The notes: generated by a model not told the origin, from the sequence alone. Positions 51,480-61,079 are shown, counted from the first letter of the stretch. The stretch: 64,000 bases of DNA from Rodentibacter abscessus (GCF_047160095.1 NZ_AP038785.1:496001-560000), one strand, 5' to 3'. A program made the numbers and translations.

Positions 51480-52967
51480 CTATTTGTATGCTATTTCATT
51501 CCAACGAAGCTCATTTTTTAGTGTGGTGAGATCGGTATTGGCATTGATATGAATGAATTCAATACCGAAAAATTCGGCAAAGATACGTAACATTTCTGCA
51601 TCAATATCTAAACTAAATACACTGTGATGTGCGCCGCCGGCAAGAATCCAGGCTTGTGTGCCGACATCAAAATTCGGGCGTAGTTTCCAGAATGCGTGTC
51701 CTACGGGTAAGTTTGGCATTGCTTGGGGCTTTTCGATAGCATCAATATCGGCAACGATCATACGGAAACGGTTGCCCATATCAATAATTGTTGCATTGAT
51801 GGCTTCCCCCGGTTTGGAGGTGAAAATCAAACGTGTCGGATCTTCTTTGCCGCCAATCCCCAGCGGTTTAATATCCAATAAGGGTTGCTCTTGTGCGATA
51901 GAGGGACAAACTTCAAGCATATGTGCGCCTAGCACAATTCCATTATTTTCATCTAAGTTATAAGTGTAATCTTCCATAAAGGAAGAGCCTTTCGGCAAAC
52001 CGTAACTCATCACTTTTACCGCACGCACCAGTGCGGCGGTTTTCCAGTCGCCCTCCGCACCAAAACCGTAACCTTGTTGCATTAAACGTTGCACCGCTAA
52101 GCCGGGCAATTGTTTTAAACCGTTGAGATTTTCAAAAGTATCGGTAAAGGCTTTAAAATTCCCTTTTTCTAAGAAGGTTTTTAGTCCTAACTCAATACGG
52201 GCACTATCTAAAAGTGCGGTTCGTTTTTCGCCTGTTTTTTGTAAGCTTTCTGTAAGTTGGTAGGCGGTTTCATATTCTTTCACTAAATGAGCAACATCTT
52301 CCTCTTTGACTTGCTCAATAGCGTTTACTAATTCATAAACACCATAACCGTTTACGCTGTAACCAAATTTTATTTGAGCCTCTACTTTATCGCCTTCTGT
52401 TACGGCTACTTCACGCATATTGTCGCCGAAACGTGCTATTTTTAAGTGTTGTTGATCATAAATTGCAGCAATGACCCGCATCCAGCGATCAAATTTGTAT
52501 CGCACCGTTTCACTTTGCCAATGCCCGACAATGATTGTTCTCGGTTTACGTAAACGGGTAGCCAAAAATCCGAATTCACGATCTCCGTGAGCCGTTTGAT
52601 GCAGGTTCATATAATCCATATCAATATCATTCCAAGGAATATTTCGATTAAATTGAGTATGGAATTGCAATAGTGGTTTAGTCAGCCGGGTTAACCCTGT
52701 TATCCACATTTTAGAAGGAGAGAAGGTATGCATCCAAGCGATAAGACCGACACATCGCTCCGTATTATTGGCTTTTTGGCAAACGCTTAGAATTTCATCC
52801 GGTGTCGTTGCTAGTGATTTTAGTTTTATTTGAATAAATGGGTTTTGTTCATTGAGATAAGTGGTTATCAGTTTTGCATTTCTTTCGACTTGTCGTAGTA
52901 CTTCCTGACCATATAAATGTTGGCTACCGACAACAAACCAAACTTCAAGTTCTTTTAGAAATTTCAT
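51480..52967 (-). CDS. araA: L-arabinose isomerase AraA
   Basis: AraA converts L-arabinose to L-ribulose in the cytosol. The 495-residue protein has EVWFVVGSQHLYGQEVLRQV, GLIAWMHTFSPSKMWI, the metal-site Glu segments and GAHMLEVCPSIA, and the GHAFWKLRPNFDVGTQAWIL region. It is the distal gene of araB-araA. No araD follows: hldE lies next on the opposite strand. Confidence 0.96.
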   Translation of the reverse strand: MKFLKELEVWFVVGSQHLYGQEVLRQVERNAKLITTYLNEQNPFIQIKLKSLATTPDEILSVCQKANNTERCVGLIAWMHTFSPSKMWITGLTRLTKPLLQFHTQFNRNIPWNDIDMDYMNLHQTAHGDREFGFLATRLRKPRTIIVGHWQSETVRYKFDRWMRVIAAIYDQQHLKIARFGDNMREVAVTEGDKVEAQIKFGYSVNGYGVYELVNAIEQVKEEDVAHLVKEYETAYQLTESLQKTGEKRTALLDSARIELGLKTFLEKGNFKAFTDTFENLNGLKQLPGLAVQRLMQQGYGFGAEGDWKTAALVRAVKVMSYGLPKGSSFMEDYTYNLDENNGIVLGAHMLEVCPSIAQEQPLLDIKPLGIGGKEDPTRLIFTSKPGEAINATIIDMGNRFRMIVADIDAIEKPQAMPNLPVGHAFWKLRPNFDVGTQAWILAGGAHHSVFSLDIDAEMLRIFAEFFGIEFIHINANTDLTTLKNELRWNEIAYK

Positions 52968-53005
52968 TGTATTACTCCTTGTTAAATATTAATAAAATAA
53001 TGTGA

Positions 53006-54604
53006 TTATTTATTTGAAGCGAACTCTGCCACTGCTTTTGCAATGGGGATGCCCTGTATATAGCGTTGCATAAATTGCTCGTAACCCTGTTTCATTAACG
53101 GCTCCGGTTTACTGATAGAAAACTTAGTGTTTTTGAAAATCGTTTCATCTAAATATTGCTCTAATGATTGGGTTGAGGCATAACTCAAATAATTAGCGAG
53201 CAGCGCAATTCCCCAAGCCCCTCCTTCAGATGCAGTATCCATAATGGCAATCGGAACATCAAGGGCAGAGGCGAGAATTTTTGACGCAACGTTCGGTGTT
53301 TTGAAAATACCGCCGTGGGCAAGAATTTGTGTCACTTCTACATTTTCCTGTTTCATTAATATATCCACACCCGATTTCATTGCACCAAATGCGCTGTACA
53401 AATGAGCACGAATCAAATTGGCAAGATTAAAACGCCCCTCGGTCGGATGGATAAATAACGGGCAGCCTGTTTCTAACCCTACGCTGTGTTCACCTGAATA
53501 AAAACCGTAGGATAATAACCCTCCGCAGTTATCATCTCCATTTAGTGAGTGTTGGAGGAGCTTTTCATAAAGTAGGTTGTCACTTTGCTTTATACCGAAT
53601 ACATCTAAGCATTCACGGAAAATATTTATCCAAGCATTAATATCGGTTGTGCAGTTATTGGCGTGTGCCATGGCAACGGGCTTTCCGTTGGGAGTGGTGA
53701 CGATATCCAGTTGTTCGTAAACGTTAGAAAGAGGCTTTTTCAACACAATCATCGCAAACGCGGAAGTACCGGCAGAAATATTACCTGTTGTTTCTTTAAT
53801 ACTGTTGGTGGCGATCATCCCTGTTCCGGCATCACCTTCCGGAGGACACATTTTTATTCCCGGCTGTAATTGTCCGCTCGGATCTAATAAACGTGCGCCT
53901 GTCTTTGTTAAGTAACCGGCGAATTGTCCTGCGGTTAATACTTTTGGCAGAATTTCAGTGATTTTCCATGGATAGTTTTTTTCTGCGATGAGGCTATTGA
54001 ATGCACTTAACATAGATCGATCATAGGATTGGGTTTGTTGATCGATCGGGAACATACCGGAGGCTTCACCGATACCAATCACTTTTTCACCGCTTAACAT
54101 CCAGTGTACATAGCCGCTTAGGGTTGTGAGATAATCAATTTGGGCGATATGCGGTTCCTGTTTGAGGATTGCGTGGTAAAGGTGGGCAATACTCCAGCGT
54201 TGCGGGATATTATGCTGGAAAAGTGCGGTCAGTTTTTGTGATGATTCTGTGGTGAAATTGTTACGCCATGTGCGAAATGATACGAGTTGATTTTTCTGAT
54301 TATCAAAGGGAATATAGCCGTGCATCATACCACTGATACCGATGGCTTGTGCTGAGACAATTGGCAAACCATATTTTTCTTTTACCGCTTGTGCCAGTGA
54401 TTGATAAGCATTCTGAAGTCCCTGCCGGATGTTTTCTTGAGAATAAGTCCATATACCGTCAATGAGTTGATTTTCCCAATTGACACCACCGCTTGCCAGT
54501 ATATTTCCAAATGAATCAATAAGTACCGTTTTGATTCGAGTAGAGCCAAATTCAATACCGATAGAGATATTTCCGTTGCGGATGAGTTCCTTATTTGAAG
54601 GCAT
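53006..54604 (-). CDS. araB: Ribulokinase AraB
   Basis: AraB phosphorylates L-ribulose to L-ribulose-5-phosphate. It belongs to the FGGY kinase family: the N-terminal phosphate loop is in ISIGIEFGSTRIKTVLIDSF, with ISGMMHGYIPFD, GDAGTGMIATNSIKETTGN and the C-terminal AHGGIFKTPNVASKILASAL and ASEGGAWGIALLA pieces. Its 532 residues are close to known AraB. Recognisable AraC and CRP sites lie just upstream. Confidence 0.94.
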   Translation of the reverse strand: MPSNKELIRNGNISIGIEFGSTRIKTVLIDSFGNILASGGVNWENQLIDGIWTYSQENIRQGLQNAYQSLAQAVKEKYGLPIVSAQAIGISGMMHGYIPFDNQKNQLVSFRTWRNNFTTESSQKLTALFQHNIPQRWSIAHLYHAILKQEPHIAQIDYLTTLSGYVHWMLSGEKVIGIGEASGMFPIDQQTQSYDRSMLSAFNSLIAEKNYPWKITEILPKVLTAGQFAGYLTKTGARLLDPSGQLQPGIKMCPPEGDAGTGMIATNSIKETTGNISAGTSAFAMIVLKKPLSNVYEQLDIVTTPNGKPVAMAHANNCTTDINAWINIFRECLDVFGIKQSDNLLYEKLLQHSLNGDDNCGGLLSYGFYSGEHSVGLETGCPLFIHPTEGRFNLANLIRAHLYSAFGAMKSGVDILMKQENVEVTQILAHGGIFKTPNVASKILASALDVPIAIMDTASEGGAWGIALLANYLSYASTQSLEQYLDETIFKNTKFSISKPEPLMKQGYEQFMQRYIQGIPIAKAVAEFASNK

Positions 54605-54689
54605 ATATTCTCCTTACCTGAGATTTAAATAAGTTAAGGTATGCTTATACAAACCGGAGGAAATCTTAGTATTAAATCTTAGTTGAGGT

Positions 54690-54755
54690 TAGAGTAAAAT
54701 ATGCTATTTATATGGATAAAACGGCTGGTTATTATAATTTGTGATATTGCTCATA
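54690..54755 (-). promoter_or_regulatory. araBA control region: tandem AraC half-sites and a CRP site
   Basis: Read on the minus strand, CAGCCGTTTTATCCATA (54727-54711) fits the E. coli araI1 pattern TAGC-N7-TCCATA, and a second TAGC begins exactly 21 bases later (54706), the spacing AraC needs. Directly upstream is TGTGATATTGCTCATA (54755-54740), a good CRP site. A TAATAC -10 candidate lies so that the -35 overlaps the second half-site. The order CRP-araI-promoter is as in E. coli araBAD. Confidence 0.8.
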
Positions 54756-54822
54756 TTTATAATAAAAAATATCCCCATTACTTATTATGAAAGGAGATAT
54801 TTGGATCGAATCATTTTGATTA

Positions 54823-55677
54823 TTATCTTGAATTACGATACTCCGAAGGATTTAACCCAGAGTGTCGTTTAAATAGGCGAGAAAAGTAGAGTTGATCATC
54901 ATAACCTAATTGGCGGGCGATATGATAAATCGGAGCATTAGACGCATGGAGTAAATACTCTGCTTTTATCATTCTTTGTTCTTCCCGCCATCTTATTATC
55001 CCTGTGCCGATTTGTTGAACAAAAAGATGGGCTAAACGTGACGGTGAAATGTGTATATGAGCCGCAATTTCAGCAATATTATAGTTTTTATCTAAATTAT
55101 CCGTAATAAAATGGCATGTTGATAAAATGCGGGGATCCAGCAAGCGTTGTTTATTCGACGGATCTAACTTAAAACATTGAATGAGCAGTTGTTCCAATAA
55201 GCACATAGACATCTCTTCGCTCAGTAAAGACCCCGAATGATATTCTTTCTCTATTGATTGAAATAATTGGAGAATCTCTTGGTAATTTTGAGTATGAGGA
55301 ATTGTTAACCGTCCGACATTATGAATCGTATTGCTCCAATTTAGCCAGTTTAGCCAAAGCGCTCTGGGACGAAAATAAATCCATTGATGATGCCATTCAT
55401 TGGCATCTTCTGCTCGGTGGTAATAATGAACGGCGTTTGGCGGAAATAACAATAGGTCACCGACGGTGCAATCAAAGGTATTCTTATCACTGAAAATCGT
55501 GCCTTTACCTTTAACGGTGAGATTAATAATGTAGCCTTTCATACCATTTGGGCGGTTAATGGTAAAATCCAATGCCTCGCCTTTTTGGATTGGTGTACAA
55601 CCCGCAACGAGATAGGCACCGAAGTTGTAGCCGGGAAGTAGCGGGTTGGTCTGTTTATTCATCTCATTTTGTTTCAT
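54823..55677 (-). CDS. araC: Arabinose operon regulator AraC
   Basis: An AraC-family activator with an N-terminal arabinose-binding cupin (GYIINLTVKGKGTIF, GDLLLFPPNAVHYYHRAED, WHHQWIYFRPRALW) and a C-terminal pair of helix-turn-helix motifs (IAEIAAHIHISPSRLAHLF, then IARQLGYDDQLYFSRLFKRH with GLNPSEYR). I prefer ATG 55677 (MKQNEMNKQTNPLLPGYNF), just after the araH stop; another Met lies five codons in. It is the last gene of the araFGHC unit and upstream of araBA in the same direction, not divergent as in E. coli. Confidence 0.93.
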   Translation of the reverse strand: MKQNEMNKQTNPLLPGYNFGAYLVAGCTPIQKGEALDFTINRPNGMKGYIINLTVKGKGTIFSDKNTFDCTVGDLLLFPPNAVHYYHRAEDANEWHHQWIYFRPRALWLNWLNWSNTIHNVGRLTIPHTQNYQEILQLFQSIEKEYHSGSLLSEEMSMCLLEQLLIQCFKLDPSNKQRLLDPRILSTCHFITDNLDKNYNIAEIAAHIHISPSRLAHLFVQQIGTGIIRWREEQRMIKAEYLLHASNAPIYHIARQLGYDDQLYFSRLFKRHSGLNPSEYRNSR

Positions 55678-55687
55678 ATAAATAGGA

Positions 55688-56659
55688 TTATGCCTTGATA
55701 AATTTTTGTTTATATTTATCAAAGATTACCGCAATAAGCAAAATTAACCCGCGTACTACATATTGTGCAAAGGGGGAAATATTGAGTAAATTCATTGCAT
55801 TTTCAATCGTACCGAGAATCAATACACCGGCAATAATAAAGGAGATTTTCGCCACACCGCCATTTAAGGAAACACCGCCTAGCACACAGGCTGAAATTGC
55901 AACTAACTCAAATCCGATGGATGTCATCGGTTGCCCGCTGGTCATTCTCGCGGCAAGAATTATTCCCGCTAATGCAGAAACTAAACCGGAAACCACAAAG
56001 ATGATGAGTTTTGTGCGATCAACGTTAATTCCCGCTAAGCGCGAGGCTTCTTCGTTACCGCCGATTGCAAGGGTATTACGCCCGTAGGTGGTTTTACTTA
56101 ATAGAAAACCAAAAATAACGATACAAATAATGGTGAAAATAATCGGTAGAGGAACGCCGAGAATGGATTCATATCCAATGTCGAAAAACGCTTCCGTGGT
56201 GATACCAACGGCTTTCCCATCTGAAATAATATAGCCTAAACCGCGGGCAATCTGCATTGTTGCAAGCGTTGTGATGAGAGAATTAATTTTTAATTTTGCA
56301 ACGGCTAAGCCATTAATCAAACCAATTAATGCGCCTAGCCCGAGACCTGCGGAAATACCGAAGAAAATATTTTGCGTTGAATTTAATACAACGGCAGTGA
56401 CAACTCCTGCACAAGCAATGACGGAAGCCACAGAAAGATCAATTTCCCCGGCAGCAAGGCAAAATAACATTCCACAAGCGACTATACCGCTCATCGAAAT
56501 AGCCAAACCCAGCCCCTTCATATTAATAACGGTAGCGAAATTAGGAATAAAAATGCAGGAAGCGATAAAAATAGCGGAGAAAATCAGTAACATTCCATAG
56601 GAATTCCAGATTTTGTTTAGTGTGCCTGTTTGTTTTTCTATTGAATTTTTTGTATTCAT
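55688..56659 (-). CDS. araH: L-arabinose ABC transporter permease AraH
   Basis: The membrane channel of the AraFGH importer. The 323-residue protein has the multi-helix pattern of ribose/arabinose permeases, with CGMLFCLAAGEIDLSVASVI, the ATPase-coupling region TTYGRNTLAIGGNEEASRLA and GINVDRTKLIIFVVSGLVSA. It sits between araG and araC with short gaps. Confidence 0.93.
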   Translation of the reverse strand: MNTKNSIEKQTGTLNKIWNSYGMLLIFSAIFIASCIFIPNFATVINMKGLGLAISMSGIVACGMLFCLAAGEIDLSVASVIACAGVVTAVVLNSTQNIFFGISAGLGLGALIGLINGLAVAKLKINSLITTLATMQIARGLGYIISDGKAVGITTEAFFDIGYESILGVPLPIIFTIICIVIFGFLLSKTTYGRNTLAIGGNEEASRLAGINVDRTKLIIFVVSGLVSALAGIILAARMTSGQPMTSIGFELVAISACVLGGVSLNGGVAKISFIIAGVLILGTIENAMNLLNISPFAQYVVRGLILLIAVIFDKYKQKFIKA

Positions 56660-56689
56660 ATGACATCTCCCAAATTGATTCGTGATGTG

Positions 56690-58192
56690 TTAAGCGGTTT
56701 TGTTTTCAACTATTGCCAACTTCAAGATAGTTTCTTCGGTTGCATTTTGGCGGTCGATAATGTCTATGATTTGTTGAGTGCGCATTACCATAATTCGATC
56801 CGATAATCCGATCACTTCCGGTAAATCACTAGAAACAACGATAATTGCCAGTTTTTCATCGGCGAGTTTAAAAATTAAGTCGTAAATTTCGGATTTTGCT
56901 CCAATATCAATGCCACGCGTCGGTTCATCCAGCAGCAAAACTTTAATATCTTCAGATAACCAACGTCCTAAAATAGCTTTTTGTTGGTTACCACCGGATA
57001 GATTCACAATAGTTTGTTCAATTGATGGGGTTTTTATATTCATTTGTTGGCGCTGTTTTTCTGCATTTTCACGTTCCCATTTTTCATTAATGATAAACTT
57101 CAGGAAATTATGAGTTCGGCGTGCGCTGATATTGATATTTTCGCCTACGGTTGCTGTTGGAATAATACCTTCTTTTTTACGATCTTCCGGACAAAGTACA
57201 ATGCCTTGTTCAATTGCATCTTTGGGTTTATTAATTACGACGGTTTGCCCGTCTAACTCAATGGTTCCTGAGGTCATCGTATCTGCACCGAAGATGATTT
57301 TTAACAATTCCGACCGACCAGCTCCGACCAGACCAAATAATCCCAAAATTTCACCGGCTCGCACTTTTAGATTAAAGTTCCCTTTAAGTTTCGTTCCACA
57401 AAGTGCGGTTACTTTTAGGCGAGTTTTTCCTATTTCTCGTGGGCGATAGTTGTAAATGTCGCCAAGGTTTCTTCCCACCATGCTACGCACTAATACATCA
57501 TTATTAATTTGGCTTAAATCGGAAAAGGTTTCCACAAATTGCCCGTCCTTCAATACGGTGATTTCGTCACTAATGCGGAAAATTTCTTCCATTCGGTGAG
57601 ATACATAGAGAATGACTTTGCCTTCCTGTTTTAATTCGTTTATTACATTAAATAATTTCTCAATTTCCGGTGCGGAAAGGCTGCTGGTTGGCTCATCAAA
57701 AGCAATGATTTTAGCACCACGGCTTAAAGCTTTCGCAATTTCAATCATTTGCCATTGTCCGATAGAAAGTGCTTTCAATGGCATATTGGGGGATATGTTT
57801 AGTGCTAATTTATCCAGATAATACTGTGCTTTTTTAACCAATTCCTTTTTGTCTACTACGCCAAAAGTATTTGGCAATTGTCCTAAACAAAGATTTTCGG
57901 CCACTGTCATTTCCGGCACGATGTTGAGTTCTTGATAGATAATTGCAATACCGGCAAGTAAGGCTTCTTTGGTATTTTTGAATGTCATCATTTTGCCGCC
58001 GATAGACAATTTACCTTTGGTTGGTAAATAGTTACCACTTAAAATTTTGAGTAATGTCGATTTACCGGCTCCGTTTTCCCCCATTAATGCGTGGACTTTG
58101 CTTTCATAACATTTAAAAGAGACATTTTGCAATGCCTTAACGCCGGGAAAGGTTTTGCTGATATTGTCAAATTCTAAATAGGGAATCGGCAT
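56690..58192 (-). CDS. araG: L-arabinose ABC transporter ATP-binding protein AraG
   Basis: A double ABC ATPase that powers arabinose import. The first half has GENGAGKSTLLKILSG and LSIGQWQMIEIAKAL followed by IIAFDEPTSSLS; the second has the degenerate GLVGAGRSELLK and intact LSGGNQQKAILGRWL with LLLDEPTRGIDIG. ATG 58192 (AGAGGAG upstream) gives 500 residues; an in-frame extension upstream is not conserved. Confidence 0.95.
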   Translation of the reverse strand: MPIPYLEFDNISKTFPGVKALQNVSFKCYESKVHALMGENGAGKSTLLKILSGNYLPTKGKLSIGGKMMTFKNTKEALLAGIAIIYQELNIVPEMTVAENLCLGQLPNTFGVVDKKELVKKAQYYLDKLALNISPNMPLKALSIGQWQMIEIAKALSRGAKIIAFDEPTSSLSAPEIEKLFNVINELKQEGKVILYVSHRMEEIFRISDEITVLKDGQFVETFSDLSQINNDVLVRSMVGRNLGDIYNYRPREIGKTRLKVTALCGTKLKGNFNLKVRAGEILGLFGLVGAGRSELLKIIFGADTMTSGTIELDGQTVVINKPKDAIEQGIVLCPEDRKKEGIIPTATVGENINISARRTHNFLKFIINEKWERENAEKQRQQMNIKTPSIEQTIVNLSGGNQQKAILGRWLSEDIKVLLLDEPTRGIDIGAKSEIYDLIFKLADEKLAIIVVSSDLPEVIGLSDRIMVMRTQQIIDIIDRQNATEETILKLAIVENKTA

Positions 58193-58274
58193 ATCTAACT
58201 CCTCTTTCTGATGTTTTTTTAGAGATATGTTGGTATCCGGTATGAATACCAACAGAGTGATCGAGAATGTGTTG

Positions 58275-59288
58275 TTATAATCCTTTTTTGGCAAGTTCTT
58301 CTTTAAAGTTGTCGCGTTTTAAGAAGATCACCTCTTTTACCGCAATATACTTTTCAGGTTCAACGCCGTCTTTGATCCATTTATACAGCATCTCGGTACT
58401 ACGGTAACCATGAACATCCGGGCTTGGCAGTAAAGAACCAAGGAAACCGGTCATATTCGGTTTGGAAAGTTCATTAACCGCATCAACGCCATTAATACCT
58501 ATCCCTACCACATTTTCCGCTTTAAAACCTTGCCCTTCAGTCGCGCGTACACCGCCCAAAACGGTATTATCATTCATGCCGACAATGAGCCAATGTTTTA
58601 CTTCCGGATGTTGTACTAGCATCGCATTTGCCGCATCTAATGCCCCCGGAATATCGTTGCTTTTGGTCGGTGATTTATAGATTTGTTTTTCAGGAAAACC
58701 GGCTTTAATCAAAGCCGAAATCGAACCTTCGGTACGTCTGCGGGCGGTATCCAATTCATCGGCAGTAATGGCTAATACACCGGTATCTTTTACATTCCAG
58801 CCCCGATTTTGCATTTCTTTATATAATTCTTGTCCTTGGCGTTCACCAATTTCTGTGGCTGCCATCATAATTAGGGGTACGTTAACCATCGGTTCACCGA
58901 CCGCATTTAAGAATTGATCATCGACAGCAATGACTTTCAGATCATAAGAACGCGCTTTCGCCATAATAGCCGGGCCTAAACGAGGATCCGGAGTACAAAT
59001 AACAAAACCTTTTGCACCGTTGGCCGCAAGATTATCAATAGCGTTTAAAGTCTTTTCACCATCAGGAACGGCAATTTTAATAATTTGAACATCACCAAGA
59101 TCTTTTGCCGCTTTATCTGCAAACGCCCATTCGGTTTGAAACCATGGCTCTTCAGGCTGTTTGACTAAATAACCCAATTTGATTGTTTTCGGAGAGCTGG
59201 AATATGCTAAATTAGCGTTTAAACCGGTAATAGATAAAACGGTTATCGCGATAGCTGATTTAAGTAGCGCTCTTTTTGTAAATTTCAT
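58275..59288 (-). CDS. araF: L-arabinose-binding periplasmic protein AraF
   Basis: The soluble receptor of the importer. From ATG 59288 (AGGAG upstream) the 337-residue protein begins with a Sec signal (MKFTKRALLKSAIAITVLSI, cleavage near LAYS). The mature part is a type I sugar-binding fold: KLGYLVKQPEEPWFQTEW, GFVICTPDPRLGPAIM, the ligand region DDQFL and MNDNTVLGGVRATEGQGF. It is first in araFGHC. Confidence 0.94.
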   Translation of the reverse strand: MKFTKRALLKSAIAITVLSITGLNANLAYSSSPKTIKLGYLVKQPEEPWFQTEWAFADKAAKDLGDVQIIKIAVPDGEKTLNAIDNLAANGAKGFVICTPDPRLGPAIMAKARSYDLKVIAVDDQFLNAVGEPMVNVPLIMMAATEIGERQGQELYKEMQNRGWNVKDTGVLAITADELDTARRRTEGSISALIKAGFPEKQIYKSPTKSNDIPGALDAANAMLVQHPEVKHWLIVGMNDNTVLGGVRATEGQGFKAENVVGIGINGVDAVNELSKPNMTGFLGSLLPSPDVHGYRSTEMLYKWIKDGVEPEKYIAVKEVIFLKRDNFKEELAKKGL

Positions 59289-59398
59289 ATTGATTCTCCT
59301 ATAAGGTAAAATTATTAATAAAATCAATATAATACACTTATTGATTGGCTTGTTTGCTCATAAGCAGGGCAATCATATAGGATTTAATGTTAAAAAAA

Positions 59399-59463
59399 TT
59401 AGATCTTGATCACATAATGAATTTATAGCTATTTCATCCATATATTCAGCGGATAACTACTAT
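59399..59463. promoter_or_regulatory. AraC-like tandem sites and a CRP-like site upstream of araF
   Basis: On the plus strand TAGCTATTTCATCCATA (59426-59442) almost repeats E. coli araI1, and CAGCGGATAACTACTAT begins exactly 21 bases later (59447). Beside it is TTAGATCTTGATCACA (59399-59414), a one-good-arm CRP site. The AraC pair points away from araF, with CRP between it and the gene. The remaining gap toward araF is AT-rich with a plausible -10 (TATTAT on the minus strand); between 59464 and 59616 I see nothing definite. Confidence 0.7.
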
Positions 59464-59616
59464 ATAAGCTTCTAGCTCAGTGGTATGAATTAGTCGGGAG
59501 AAATTCTTCTAAGAGGAATAATCCCTTAGAGCCGGTATTAATTTGGTCGGAGATCATTAAGATTAGATTTATTCTTTGAACTTATGGATGATAAATCGAA
59601 TTTATCATGGAATTGC

Positions 59617-59645
59617 TTGCTTTTAAGTGCTTCAACCGCTAGAAT
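59617..59645 (+). promoter_or_regulatory. rpsO promoter
   Basis: TTGCTT and TAGAAT are separated by exactly 17 bases. The roughly 70-base leader that follows would hold the S15 autoregulatory site known in other bacteria; I cannot confirm its pseudoknot by eye. Confidence 0.75.
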
Positions 59646-59719
59646 GCGCACTCCTTGTCATCGCTGAGTTAGAGATCGGCGAATGATGTATCAACAACAC
59701 TACCTTTTAGGAGTAAAAA

Positions 59720-59989
59720 ATGTCTCTAAGTACTGAAAAAAAAGCAGCAATCGTTGCTGAGTTTGGTCGTGATGCAAAAGATACCGGTTCTTCCGAAGTT
59801 CAAATCGCATTATTAACTGCACAAATCAACCACTTACAAGCTCACTTTGCCGAGCATAAAAAAGACCATCACGGTCGTCGTGGTTTATTACGTATGGTTT
59901 CTCGTCGTCGTAAACTTTTAGACTACTTAAAACGTACTGATCTTGCTTTATATCAAAGCACCATCGCTCGTTTAGGTTTACGTCGTTAA
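59720..59989 (+). CDS. rpsO: 30S ribosomal protein S15
   Basis: S15 binds the central domain of 16S rRNA early in 30S assembly. The 89 residues match the universal pattern: FGRDAKDTGSSEVQIALLTA, HLQAHFAEHKKDHHGRRGLL and RRRKLLDYLKRTDLALYQS. TTAGGAG lies upstream of the ATG. pnp, a frequent neighbour, is not present. Confidence 0.98.
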   Translation: MSLSTEKKAAIVAEFGRDAKDTGSSEVQIALLTAQINHLQAHFAEHKKDHHGRRGLLRMVSRRRKLLDYLKRTDLALYQSTIARLGLRR

Positions 59990-60022
59990 TTTTTATTACG
60001 ATAAATATTGAACCCTCGAAAT

Positions 60023-60463
60023 TTGATCTGCCCCCCCAAAAGTTGGACGAAATAAACCAACTAAGTCAGGGGCGGATTTTTATGATCAAATACAACCAAT
60101 AGATCAAACAACAAGTCGTTGAATTTTATTTCAACCACAACGAAAGTCTTACACAAACTCATCATCAATTTGGCTTCGCATCGAAAAGCGTTCGACAATG
60201 GATAGCCCAATTTCACCACGCAGGTCTCAACGGATTGCGAGTGTGAGCCATACCAAACAAACTTTACCCCGTAGTGTGTTTTTCTATCATTTAAAGCCGA
60301 AACAGGACAAAAATACGGCGGTTAAAGCTGAAACCCATCGAATTAAATCGGAAACTCGGAATATGGTTATCGCCGTTTAAGTGTATTATTGAAAGGCGTT
60401 AATCACAAACGGGGACAAGGATTAATACAACAAATGGGATTGCAAGTGTATGTAGTTTGATAC
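60023..60463 (+). pseudogene. Decayed IS3-family element (orfA plus orfB fragments)
   Basis: The left end TGATCTGCCCCCCCAAAAGT and TGGAC is an IS3-type terminal repeat. The orfA remnant starts at ATG 60082 but has a TAG at its seventh codon; the helix-turn-helix text SVRQWIAQFHHAGLNGL is clear. The orfB parts RSVFFYHLKPKQDKN and, in another frame, EYGYRRLSVLLKGVNHKRGQ followed by LIQQMGLQVYVV show an internal deletion and a frameshift. No DDE core and no right end remain. Confidence 0.85.
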
Positions 60464-60489
60464 AAAAGGATAGTGTTTACTATCCTTTT
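60464..60489. terminator. Hairpin after the IS3 remnant
   Basis: AAAAGGATAGT and ACTATCCTTTT pair around GTTT with a short T-run; it could be the terminator of the rpsO unit. Confidence 0.7.
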
Positions 60490-60530
60490 CTCGTTTTAAA
60501 AGTGGTGTTATTTGTATGTTTTTTTAGTCT

Positions 60531-60556
60531 TGGGCAACTGCTACATAATACCGTAA
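60531..60556. repeat. Solitary end of the MITE-like family
   Basis: GCAACTGCTACATAATACCG with TAAA matches the right terminal repeat of the element at 36.35-36.49 kb. It lies just past ilvH. Confidence 0.65.
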
Positions 60557-60587
60557 ATCTCAGTACGGATTTTCCTCAAAGAAATCA

Positions 60588-61079
60588 TTAAAGTATATTT
60601 TTCTCACCACGAGACAAACTAATCAACCCTGAACGGACAATTTCCAGTAATGTCGTTTCTTCTTTCACGGCAGCAACAAAAGCATCAAGTTTGTCTTTCG
60701 TGCCGGTAAGCTGGATCGTGTAGGATTTTGGTGTTACATCTACTATCTGACCACGGAAAATATCTGCCAGACGTTTGATTTCATCACGTGAAGTGCCGGT
60801 TGCTCGAACTTTAAGGAGCATAACTTCACGTTCTACGTGTTCGTGCTGGCTTAAACTAATCACTTTGAATACATCAACCAATTTATGGAGTTGCTTTTCA
60901 ATTTGTTCCAATACTTGCTCATCTCCCACCGCTTCAATCGTCATTCTAGATAAAGTCGGATCGTCTGTCGGTGCTACGGTGAGGCTTTCAATATTAAATG
61001 CACGCTGAGAGAATAAGCCTACCACGCGTGATAACGCACCGGATTCATTTTCTAATAAAACAGATAAAATTCTACGCAT
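60588..61079 (-). CDS. ilvH: Acetolactate synthase small (regulatory) subunit IlvH
   Basis: IlvH activates IlvI and gives valine feedback control. The 163-residue protein starts with an ACT domain (MRRILSVLLENESGALSRVV, then GLFSQRAFNIESLTVAPT) and has the C-terminal IlvH domain (ELMLLKVRATGTSRDEIKRL-like region, GTKDKLDAFV). Its ATG overlaps the ilvI stop by one base. Confidence 0.95.
   Translation of the reverse strand: MRRILSVLLENESGALSRVVGLFSQRAFNIESLTVAPTDDPTLSRMTIEAVGDEQVLEQIEKQLHKLVDVFKVISLSQHEHVEREVMLLKVRATGTSRDEIKRLADIFRGQIVDVTPKSYTIQLTGTKDKLDAFVAAVKEETTLLEIVRSGLISLSRGEKNIL

Noticed and set aside
59471..59500. TAGCTCAGTGGTA, which looks like a tRNA D-arm
   Set aside because: No acceptor stem, anticodon arm or T-loop (GTTCRA) can be formed with the following bases; it is not a tRNA and only weakly a relic.
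60198..60380. A 60-codon open frame after rpsO
   Set aside because: It is a chance frame through the remains of IS3 orfA and orfB, which are recognisable in other frames.
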